From Thalassia testudinum (lineage: Eukaryota > Streptophyta > Magnoliopsida > Alismatales > Hydrocharitaceae): a stretch of DNA of 64,000 nucleotides. Below are positions 1 through 8,842 of the stretch, one piece after another (positions within the stretch are counted from its first letter, which is position 1; the number at the start of each line of letters is the position of its first letter). Position numbers and translations under genes: made by a program. Location: positions 151,330,501 to 151,394,500 of the forward strand of contig JAZHRO010000063.1 of NCBI GenBank assembly GCA_037157565.1, written 5' to 3'. Under the pieces are notes generated by a model. The model saw only the letters and a program-made list of their open reading frames with translations, was not told where the DNA came from and ran no database searches.

Positions 1-1162
1 GCTCCCTGAGCTTTTTAACGTGGTCGCGAGGTCATGTGTGATTTCAGGTCCAGGGGTTTGCCGCCATTGATGCACAGTGGGAAGCTTGCTTGTAAGCTTC
101 TCCAGGCCGTGCCCGCTTTAGGATCCAGTCCCTGGCTGCGTGAGGTATTCTCACAAACATCTCCAAGTGGCCAATTAAAGGCTAGAGCCATCCCTGTAGC
201 TGCAATCGAGTGACACCTCTCTACTGCAGGCATACATGAAAGAGGCGGGAAGATAGTCCCACCTCGGAAACATCTGGAGCGCCAAAGCCACATAAAAGGA
301 ATTTCTGCATAGGGTTTATCGCCTCCAACTCACAGGGTAAGGTCCCCTCTCACCCGACCCGATGCCTCGTCCACGACCACCCCCCACGGACTTGGTCATT
401 CGACTTGACCCAGCACACCTTGCCCACCACCACATGCCGATGGGCCTGGTCCCAAGTGCGTACTCGACCTGATTACCTGAGAAGTGGCTCTGGGAGAGCG
501 AACCTAAGAAAGAAAGGAGAGAAGAGAGCTCGCACGGGTAGGGGTAGGTTTTGCTCTACAGAGGAAGGAGAAGACAAGGCCAAAGGGGAAGCTAAGGGCT
601 GCAGCAGAGAGAAGAAGGAAAGGGCTAAGGTAGAAGAAGGAGCTGAAGGAAAGAGCAAGGAAGGTAGAGAAAGAAAGAGAAGGAAGGAACTGAAGGAAGA
701 AGAAGCTGAAGGCAGTTGAGACAGAGAAGAAGGCAAAGAAAGAGAAAGGCTAAGGCAAGGAATCAGAAGAAGATAAAGAAGAAAAGAAAGAAAGAAGAAG
801 AAGATTGAAAGCAGCTGCCAGAGATAGAGAAAAGGAGAAGAAGAAGAGTGAAACACTGTAGCATCCACATTTTAAGGCATCTGATTCACAAATCAGACAT
901 CCAATTTTGTGTTTATTCACATACATTGATTTCTTTAATATTTTGTGCTTACATTTATTCCTATCTTCTTAAAACATTGATCTTATTGCATATTATGTTA
1001 TTTCAAATTCTCAAGTTTTGATCTTGATTTCTTAACCTTAATTTGCTCCCTGTGTTCGACCTCGGACTTTCAAATTCGAGTAATAAATTGTATTTGTTTT
1101 GAATGCTTTTTCGACTGTATTACAACGTGACTTTTTAAAACTCGATCAAGCTTTCACAAACA
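1..1162 (+). repeat. 3' part of an E1-family LTR, cut by the window start
   Basis: This stretch aligns by eye with the last part of the E1 LTRs. It has the same paired HindIII-like motif (gaagcttgcttgtaagctt), the same AGTCCCACCTCGG box followed by an A/T box (cataaaa at 291-297), the same GA-rich tract (about 500-850) and the same tail (ctccctgtgttcgacctcgg, then a CA end at 1161-1162). It is more diverged from both E1 LTRs than they are from each other, so it is a separate, older insertion. Open frames inside it (15-293, 405-719, 473-868) are low-complexity shadows. Confidence 0.85.
256..297 (+). promoter_or_regulatory. USE-like box plus TATA in the truncated LTR
   Basis: GTCCCACCTCG (256-266) is one base from the plant snRNA upstream sequence element RTCCCACATCG. 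An A/T box, CATAAAA, begins 24 bases later at 291. The same pair with the same spacing occurs in both E1 LTRs. Confidence 0.45.
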
Positions 1163-1238
1163 GTACCCTACATTCAATAGTAATATTATAAATGTTATAT
1201 AAATCAATTATAATGAATGTATATTAATAATTATTTGC
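1163..1238. other. AT-rich spacer, target DNA of E1
   Basis: These 76 AT-rich bases lie between the end of the truncated LTR and the E1 target-site duplication TTTGC (1234-1238). On the minus strand it could be intron sequence of the CACTA element, but nothing in it is diagnostic. Confidence 0.4.
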
Positions 1239-2111
1239 TAATGGGAACACCATCATGAATCCTAACTAGCTCATTTTGACCCAGAGAAGAGAATAAAAAC
1301 TCCTACATAACCAAATGGAGGTCCTAACTCAATCAATAACTCTTCTGAAAGAAAGCAAGAAACAAGGGGTAAAACTGCAATTTTACCATTGCAGTGCAAC
1401 AACTTGATTTCTCATGGGCTAAACACAGGTCAAATGGTCTTAACAAGATAAAGAGTGGGTTGGTTCAAATAGAAAAGGGTTCGTTTGAATTCTGGGAATT
1501 AAATGACTTTTTGTAACCCTAAAATAAACCCACTTAATTTAACAAGGTTCTGGTCGAGATAAAATTCACCTAAACCCTCTAAAAATCATGTAAGAATATC
1601 CTCTAGGGTTTAGAACCTATTTTGACCTAAATAGGGGTCTCAATCAAATGTTTACCTTAAATTGGGTTTTTGTTTAAATCGCCCAACCAAACATAGTCAA
1701 ACCTAAAATCCAACATCACCATTGTATTCCTTAGGTCCAAATTAGATTTGTACCAAAATTTGGACCTAAGGGGAATTCACCTTGACCTACTTTGCAAACA
1801 GGTCCAACCCAATTACATTTCTACCCCTAACTTTTGAAAACTCCTGCAGACACCCCCCTAGCTTCCTCATCATTCTTTGCAATTAGGTCCCTCCTCCATT
1901 ATAGCGGAGGGAATCCTATTCCAGTGAGGATTCGAGGGAAAGAACTCCCTGATTCCTCAGAGAATCCCTTTCAAATTTGAAAGGGAGATTCTTTAAGAAA
2001 TCTCCTCTCATATGAACCCATTTTTGCACCCTAATTTCCACCCAATCTCTTATGCAAATGCATGAGAGATTTGGGTCTTTTTGACCTTCCATCTTCGGCG
2101 ACATGCCTGTT

Positions 2112-2164
2112 CTTGGAAGCTTGGCTTCCAAGCATAAGACCTCTTGCCAAGGCTTATAAAAGCC
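2112..2164 (+). promoter_or_regulatory. Hairpin and TATA box of the E1 5' LTR (likely U3 promoter)
   Basis: CTTGGAAGC (2112-2120), loop TTG and GCTTCCAAG (2124-2132) form a perfect 9-bp inverted repeat. Nineteen bases further is GGCTTATAAAAGCC (2151-2164), a TATA box (TATAAAA, 2155-2161) in the centre of a second inverted repeat. The 3' LTR has the same arrangement near 9735-9787. Confidence 0.6.
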
Positions 2165-3058
2165 TCTCCAGATCATTCCTCACCTCCATAGCTTGGATTT
2201 GGGCCGGTTTACCCTACCCTCTTCTCTCCTCACCGGCTGCAATTTCTCCACAAGCTCCGGGAGCTCCATCCTCTCTATCTCGTTGCCCAACCACAATACC
2301 AGTGGTTGAGTCACCTTCCTCTTGTTCTTCCACGTCAGCCATACCCCCCTGATGCCACCTCTGCCCCTGTCGTCGCCACCGCCTCACCTACGGAGAGCTT
2401 CGTCTCTAGTGACGGCAAACACGAGTCGTCCGCCATCCCTGCCCCCCTTCGTCCTTAAATTAGGTCAGATAATTCCTCTCTCCCTCCTCTTCCTGTTTCC
2501 CCCTCTTTATTTCTTAAAATCTGCCTCGACGTTCGCAAACCACCACCAACTTCTCCACCTCTGACCAAACCACCGGTGAGGTGTTCCCATTGCTCCACGC
2601 CTCTATCCACCTCGCCAACCACCCTACGACCTCTGCAACACCTCACTGACCATTTCCCCCTGCTCCAATCTCTCCTCCACACACCCAAAACACCCCCCGA
2701 ACACACCCACTTTCATAGCCACAGGGTGCCCTAGGCCCGCCATCACAACCACCCACACGCCGCGTCGACCCTCGGAACACGTTCACCGTGTCTCAACGAA
2801 GCTTCCTGAGCCTTCTGATTAGGCTGCAAGGCCATTTGCATGATTGCAGGTAAAGGCTATGCAAGTTCCATTGAAGCAGGCACGAAGCTTGCTTGCAAGC
2901 TTGTTCCAGGTAGCCTCGTTCTAGGCTCCAGGTCCTAGGCTATGCGGAATCGTCTTGCGTATAGCCTCAACCAAGTAATTGGCTTTGGAGGCCACAACAG
3001 CAGCCGCAATTGAACGCCTTCGACTGCGAGCGCTTGCAACCGGAAGGTAGGACATTTA

Positions 3059-3100
3059 GTCCCACCTCGGAAGATAGTGAACAGGTGCTGTGCTATAAAG
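3059..3100 (+). promoter_or_regulatory. USE-like box and TATA, 24-nt spacing, E1 5' LTR
   Basis: GTCCCACCTCG (3059-3069) matches the plant snRNA-gene USE (RTCCCACATCG) at 10 of 11 positions. TATAAAG begins at 3094, 24 bases after the box. In plant snRNA genes a spacing of about 24 is the Pol III type and about 34 the Pol II type. It lies about 930 bases downstream of the first TATA. Confidence 0.5.
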
Positions 3101-3289
3101 TGAAAAAGTGTCAGGGGCTTATCGCCTCCTGACCAAAGGGTGAGGTCCCTCTCACCCGACCGACTGGCCTCGTCCACGACCACGCCCTGCGGACCTGGTC
3201 TTGACCCGACCCGACTAGCATACCTCACCCACCACCTGGTCTCGGGCACGCATATCCGACTCGATAACATGAGAAGGCTCTGGGAGAGT

Positions 3290-3765
3290 AGAACCTAAAA
3301 GAGAAATGAGAGGAGAGTTCGCGCAGGTAAGGGGTAGGTTTTGCTCTTGTAGGGAAAGGAGGAGAAGAAGAAGACAAGGGTGAAGCCAGGGAAGAAGAAG
3401 GAGGAAGCCGAAGAGGAAGCTAAGGGCTGAAGTAGAAATCAGAAGAGAGTTGAAGAGGAAAAGGGCCGTAGAGTAGCTAAGGAAAGAGGAAGAAGAACAA
3501 GAAAGATGAGGCTCGCAAGGCTAAGACCAGAGAAGAAGAAAGAGAAGAAAGAAGGAAGAAAAAGCCAAGGCAGGAAGGAACAGAAGAAGGTAGGAAGAAG
3601 AAGACAAAGAAGGAAGATAGTCAGAATAAAAGGCAAAGGAAAGAATCAAAGCCAGAGAGGAAGGAAAAAGCCAACGACAGAGAAAGAAAGGAAGGAGAAG
3701 CCAGAGAAGAAAGAAGAAGAAGTAGAAGGCAGAAGAAGAAGGAAAAATTAGAGGAAAATACTGTA
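3290..3765 (+). repeat. GA-rich strand-asymmetric tract in the E1 5' LTR
   Basis: Nearly 480 bases consist mostly of A and G (gaagaagaaagagaaga-type words). The tract recurs at 10905-11370 in the 3' LTR and about 500-850 in the truncated LTR. It opens lysine/glutamate-rich frames on + and leucine/serine-rich frames on -, which I read as composition artefacts. Confidence 0.8.
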
Positions 3766-4070
3766 GCACATCACTTTTAAGACGTCTGATTTCATAATTA
3801 GATGTCCAATTTTTCATCAGCTCTCCATTCTTTTTAGATACAATTCTTTTTATGCTCCATATACTCATTCTTTACATTCTTAATTAGATTTTGAGTAGTC
3901 TTATGTGTTCAATTTGCATTTATTATTGAGATTAGTGCATGAATTCCATTTGCTTCATGTGTTTGACCTCGGACTTAAACTTCGAGTAATAAAATTTATT
4001 TGTTTTCAAAGCGATTTTAGCTATATTACAATGCATTATTTTAAAACTCGATTTCTCCTTGTAAATATTT

Positions 4071-4088
4071 CGGCACCGTTGCTGGGGA
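4071..4088 (+). promoter_or_regulatory. E1 primer-binding site (tRNA-Asp type)
   Basis: CGGCACCGTTGCTGGGGA starts three bases after the 5' LTR. It matches the Athila primer-binding site TGGCGCCGTTGCCGGGGA, complementary to the 3' end of tRNA-Asp, at 15 of 18 positions. All three differences are transitions. Confidence 0.8.
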
Positions 4089-5321
4089 GCAACGTGCAAT
4101 TCATCACTAGTCTCTGCATTATTTTTTATTATATTTAAGCACTAACTTTCCCTATTTGTCTTATGGTGATTTTGTGATGTATTTCACAAGGAGATCTCCC
4201 ATGCAAATCAACCACTCCAGGGTAGGTAACTTCTCTTTTCTTCCCTAATCCATCTCCTAATCTTGGGATGACAAAAAGGAAGTAATCAATTAGGAATCAA
4301 CTGTCTTATTTTTTATAGTAATTATCATTTTAAAGGCAAAGTTTCCTAATTTGCGAAAGTTTTTGTCAAATCTTATTGAAGTTAAAGCGATTTCTTAAGA
4401 TCCTACAAAAAACTCCTATGCCTATTAGGGATCACGCTTAATTTCTAAATCTCCGTGGACTACACACTTCTTGTTTGAAGTCCAAAGAGAACTTCTGTGA
4501 AAATCAAAGAGGACTGGGAATAGAGTCAGATTAGGTTTCCTACAGTAGGGTTTTGGAGTATTAATTCACACATGCTTATGTAAAAGGAAACAAACTCACC
4601 CACATCTGTGTGCTACCCAAGCCCTTGATTGAAAGGATCTAATCAAGACAAACCCTAAAATCAGGCTCTAAAATCACTTGAACCTTAAAAACTTTGGATC
4701 TAATAACCTGGGAGTCAAATCAGGGTGATTTCTAGGTCTTGACCTAGAATCATTTTGCCATCTTTAAGGCAAGTCAGGTGAAGTTGGACTACATTGTAGG
4801 TCAACCAACTTCCAAATTAGGTCACAAGTCCAGATAACTGCTCATTCAAGTAAAATCCAAGGCACAAACTAGGACATAAAACTGATAGACTTAAGAGGTC
4901 AAGGTCCCCATTTTGGTCTACCTGGAATCTCAGTGACAAGAGAGGTCTGGTGGAGGAAACCCTGTAACCCGTGAGGACGCTCTACCATGTAGGGGTCTTT
5001 ACGGGACTCTCCCTCTTTGGCTGCCCAGGTAATTCTCAGGTGGACGACTTTTCGATCCAGGGGTATCATCCGCCCCGAACCTCCATAGTCATCCAAACAT
5101 CTTTGGGTGCCTTGATTGGGTCAACCATCCAGTCCCTCATCCCTTCTCTTTAGAGCACACACAGATTTTCTTTTGGAGTCTCTATTCAGATCAAATCACT
5201 TCGATCCACACTTGAATTCTGATTCTACATCTTGATTCCACCATCTGATCCAAATATGTAGCCTGGTTACTTAGGATTACCATTCAAGAAACCAGAGTCA
5301 CAAAGATCCATAAGAGATAGG
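4089..5321 (+). other. E1 leader, no gene seen
   Basis: About 1.2 kb without a credible open frame or domain. This position holds the untranslated leader, and gag in complete Athila elements. Short frames at 4899-5153 overlap on both strands and look random. Confidence 0.6.
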
Positions 5322-6856
5322 ATGATTGAGGATGCCTTTGAATTTTATGAAATTGAATACAAAACCTCAAAACCAATAGAAGACATTCAGGTTAGTGTAC
5401 CAACAACAACAACCTTCATCATAAACTGTGCCCAACTGCTATTAACAGAAGCTACAAAAGGATTAACCCGAGACATTCTCATAACAGGATACATTAAGAT
5501 AGAAAAATTACATAACTGTGAATACCTTCAATGCATGACAAATCATGTACTTTGGGAAAAACACCAAGATGATCTTGAAAAATGGGAAGAGATGATGAGA
5601 TTATTGAAACAAGTTATCGATCAGAAATATCTGTACATACACCAAAAAGCTCATGAACCATCTTGGAATAGTATTGAGGATTAATCTGACTTCCCAAATC
5701 CCAGGCTTGAGGCACAAGGTTGTTGTGGATTCCCAACCCAGATGGAATACAACATGCCTGATCTTGAATTAGGTTGGGAAGTTCCAATTGTAGGAAAACA
5801 CGATTTTGAGCCAGCCCTAGATCCTGGGTCACCAAGCATAGAATTCTGAGACTCCTGCAATGATGATATTAGAACCAAACCTCTCGAGGGTGTAAATCCC
5901 GCCCCTTATTCTGATAAGGTGACCCTCGAAGGTAATTCTGACCTAGATTCTAGTGATTCAACCCACACCCTCAACCTAGAATCTAGATCTGAATCTTATT
6001 GGGAAGATTATAAGGCCCCGTGTGACAAAGATCAATGTTTAAATGAAGAGTATGATTCTAGGCCTTTATTTGATGAATATCCCTCTCCAACATCCTTAGA
6101 GATACATATTGATTTCGCGGACATTACGCCAATCTATGATATAGGAACCGAGGAGTTGGAAGAGTGGGGTTTTGATTGGGTCGTCCCTACAAGCCAAAAA
6201 CTTGAGCCCAGACCATATAAGGACACCTTTTTAAGCTCAGAATCTACATATAGGCTAGACCCCAGTCAGGCTGCTGAGTCTACATTGTATGATTTATTAT
6301 GTGGTGAAACCCCTGATCTTGAATCTCATTCAGAACTTGATTTTCACAATATCTCCACGATTTCGAATCTTACCATGATTTCGGAGAACGTTTGTTTCCT
6401 GACTTCGACGAGCCACTCTACGACCTCAGCTCACATGATTCATTCTCCGACTCTGACTCTGAGGTCCCTGATCCCAAGATCATTGATTTAAAATTAGGTT
6501 CTAGTGAGATGGAATCATTTCTTTTCGATCCTCAGGAATCAAAGCCATAAAATGCCGAGAGTGACTACAACCTAGAATTCGAATCTTTTCTTGACTCAGA
6601 TTTCCCGTATCCTATAAACACTCTCCAGGCATTTACTCTTGAATTTGATAGCTACTATGAGGACTCTCTAAATGAAACCACCTATAACTTCTTTCTAGAA
6701 GAGCCCTCATACACAATTCTTTTTGAAGCCACCTCCACTACATATATAGAACCTATCCAAACCTGTTTTCAACCCCGATCTGCAACCGGACTCAATTTCT
6801 ATTCTAATTCCCCTCTTACTGAGCCGATTACAGATGATTCGCCTCAACATCTATAA
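5322..6856 (+). pseudogene. Decayed acidic orphan ORF of E1
   Basis: A single long frame can be followed from ATG 5322. It has stops at 5682-5684 and 5847-5849 and continues in frame to about 6385. A one-base shift then leads into the frame ending at TAA 6854-6856, with another stop at 6548-6550. The implied protein is about 500 residues. It starts with MIEDAFEFYEIEYKTSKPIE and becomes very rich in Asp, Glu, Ser and Pro, with local words such as DSSDSTHTLNLESRSES and HDSFSDSDSEVPDP. I see no zinc knuckle, protease DSG/DLG motif, reverse-transcriptase or integrase motif, signal peptide or membrane segment. It occupies the place of gag-pol in a complete Athila element. The length of frame that can still be traced despite decay suggests it was once coding, but I cannot assign a function. 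Confidence 0.55.
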
Positions 6857-7112
6857 AGGGTTTCGGACATTGATCATACTGCAGACCATGCTCCATCATC
6901 CTCTGATCACTCCTGCAGGGTTTCCGCATTATCCAATGATTACTTACGGGTCCCTACTCTGACCAGGCTGATTCAATTTAGCCAAACCCTGAATTCACAC
7001 TTCCACATCATTCCGAGCTCCATAGTATATGGTGGGTTCCACATCTCGTAATCTACATTTATCAACCCATCAGATTGATTGGGATTGGGCTACATCATCA
7101 GCCTATTGATCT

Positions 7113-7162
7113 GAACAAGCACCTGGTTGGACCAACCAGGCTCTTAATCAAGGTGCTTGTTC
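7113..7162 (+). repeat. Compound inverted repeat in E1
   Basis: GAACAAGCACCT (7113-7124) pairs perfectly with AGGTGCTTGTTC (7151-7162). Inside it, CCTGGTTGG and CCAACCAGG (7122-7140) form another perfect stem around a single A. E2 has a shorter hairpin at the equivalent place (GTTGGGAGGCAAC, about 25593), a motif that I recall as common in plant Athila elements. Confidence 0.75.
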
Positions 7163-7466
7163 TACAAAACTCAACTGATTTGACTACTCCCTCTCCATAC
7201 CATTTCCCGCTCGGCTGAAGGTGTTGAATTTAGCGCTTAACGGGAGTCAACCTGTCATTCCAAAAACCCAAGATCCTTCTAATTATCCATCTGTACTTCA
7301 TGTCTATTGCACCCTTAGTTCGGTCTGAGAATAGTTGATCCCACCTCTAGTACAAGTACCAGAGCTTGAAATTATCCACATCAGTCATTCCTGACCTGTT
7401 TGCCCACTTGATAAATCCTCTTCTAAGTCCTTGAACCCAACACTGTTCCATACCCTCCGTTTACAA

Positions 7467-7495
7467 TGAGGACATTGCAAAACTTAGGCATGGGG
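7467..7495 (+). promoter_or_regulatory. Internal polypurine-like box of E1
   Basis: Gaggacattgcaaaactt followed by aggcatggggg resembles the polypurine tract next to the 3' LTR but lies about 1.35 kb upstream of it. E2 has the same box at about 25671-25699, about 1.25 kb before its 3' LTR. Confidence 0.5.
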
Positions 7496-8244
7496 GGTGA
7501 TAAAGTGCAAACATACAGAAATCAAGAAAATTCAAAAGGTTTCTCACAAAAAATCACATATGCCAAAAATACCAAAAAAAAAAGAAAATTGTGAAAAAGA
7601 ACAAAAATTTGGAGGAGAAAAGAAAATTTTGAGGACATACAAAATTGGAGGAAAAGTGAAAAATATCAAAAAGGAGCACAAAATGAAAAGAAAAAAGTAG
7701 AAATAGTCATTAGTAAGAAATTAAGGGGTTAACTAAAGTTTTAGACCATATCAAGAGAAAGAAAAATGTAGGAAAAAAGTGTTAATGCGACACAAAGGAG
7801 ATTAGTAGGAACACTGATCTTAAGCCTCTTGGGCTAGACTCTTAGGCTTAAACATTCAAGTATCCGCTAAGATCTGGACAGTCCTCAAGAGGTTGGGGAA
7901 AATGCGAAGCTTAAGCATTAGGTCTAAGGCTTAGGGAGTATTCGGCCTCATTAATTGACCTTTGGTTTGCAAGACTTGGTAACCTAAGCACCCCAATCCA
8001 CACACAATCTGATTCAGTGCGCATAATTATCAAAATCACGCAAAAGCGTTTAAATGTTCTGAAAAGGTCGCCTAGATTAGGAGCAGCCGATCAACACAGG
8101 CTGATTTGGACGAGTTCTCGACATGGAGAGGCGGGAAATTCCCCTCGAAGATGCGTAATAACATATTGTCTCCTCGTTGCTTGTCTCCTAGGATATTTAC
8201 ATATCTTACTGGGGGCACATAAGCACCCTGTGCTGGTTCAGATT

Positions 8245-8390
8245 CCATGGGTAGCATTATCACGAAATATCGATTGCCAGGGTCTGGATTTAGCTACAAA
8301 ACACCATGGGCAGAATTATCTCGAAATGTCGAAAGCCAGGGTTCTGGGGGTTGCCATAGGCGGCGTTATCATGAAGCATCAATTGCCAGG
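8245..8390 (+). repeat. Three-hairpin module of E1
   Basis: Three diverged units of about 37 bases at 8245-8281, 8304-8340 and 8354-8390 start 59 and 50 bases apart. Each reads roughly CCATGGGCAG, NNTTATCTCGAA, GCATCGATTGCCAGG. An outer stem (TGGGC with GCCA) encloses an inner stem (TCGA with TCGA). Unit 3 replaces CGA/TCG by TGA/TCA, a compensatory change. E2 has three units with the same spacing. Confidence 0.65.
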
Positions 8391-8815
8391 GACCTTTCGA
8401 GGATTGATGATGGGGACTAGGAATCCGATACAGACCGTGTTGAGAAGCCAATCCGAAGCTAGAAATAAAAAGAAAAGAGAGAGAAAACTCCAAACAAATA
8501 AATCCATTGTCTCTTTCTTACAAAAAACGCACTGCAAACTGAACCAAGGCTAAAATACGTTGAAAGCACAGGTGCTTTAACCGCGAAGTCCAACGAACCT
8601 TAAGATAGTTCTTGCGGACCTTAAAAACCTTCATGGAGGACTGAGGCTAGATCTGGTCAGGTCTGGATCTTGGTTGATACTTGAGTACCTCTAGGCCTAC
8701 TGTCAGCATTCTAACCTCAACAAAAGGAAAAGAAAAAGCACTCATCATAATTTGTGAACATCAAAGGAATTCATGATCTAGAACAGAAGTTAAAACCTTA
8801 AAATTTTGCTAAGAG

Positions 8816-8842
8816 ACTAGCAAAAGCTAGGCATGGGGGTAG
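8816..8842 (+). promoter_or_regulatory. E1 polypurine tract with preceding mini-hairpin
   Basis: Gactagcaaaagctag (CTAGC, AAAA loop, GCTAG) runs into the polypurine tract aggcatgggggtag, which abuts the 3' LTR. E2 and E3 carry the same module, although the LTRs that follow are unrelated in sequence. Confidence 0.8.

Larger units (their letters stand above)
1239..4067 (+). repeat. E1 5' LTR
   Basis: It aligns along its whole length with 8843-11680. The family terminus TGATGG(G/T)AACACCATCA is here TAATGGGAAC, a G-to-A change at the terminal TG, and the end is TA instead of CA (gtaaata, 4067). It holds a TATA box inside an inverted repeat (2151-2164), a USE-like box with a second TATA (3059-3100), a GA-rich tract (about 3290-3765) and the tail ttgcttcatgtgtttgacct. 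Open frames inside it are not genes. Confidence 0.9.
6857..8815 (+). other. E1 3' noncoding region with conserved RNA-like structures
   Basis: This region has no credible gene. It contains a compound hairpin (7113-7162), an internal polypurine-like box (7467-7495, gaggacattgcaaaactt followed by aggcatggggg), A-rich sequence (about 7500-7780) and three spaced hairpin units (8245-8390). E2 has the counterparts in the same order. The 178-residue frame at 8017-8553 crosses the hairpin units and is unlikely to be a protein. Confidence 0.6.

Noticed and set aside
3505..3751. Lys/Glu-rich 81-residue protein
   Set aside because: It comes from the GA-rich tract. The frame is not conserved in the 3' LTR.
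8017..8553. 178-residue frame in the E1 3' region
   Set aside because: It spans the three-hairpin module, whose conservation with E2 is structural. E2 has no corresponding frame.
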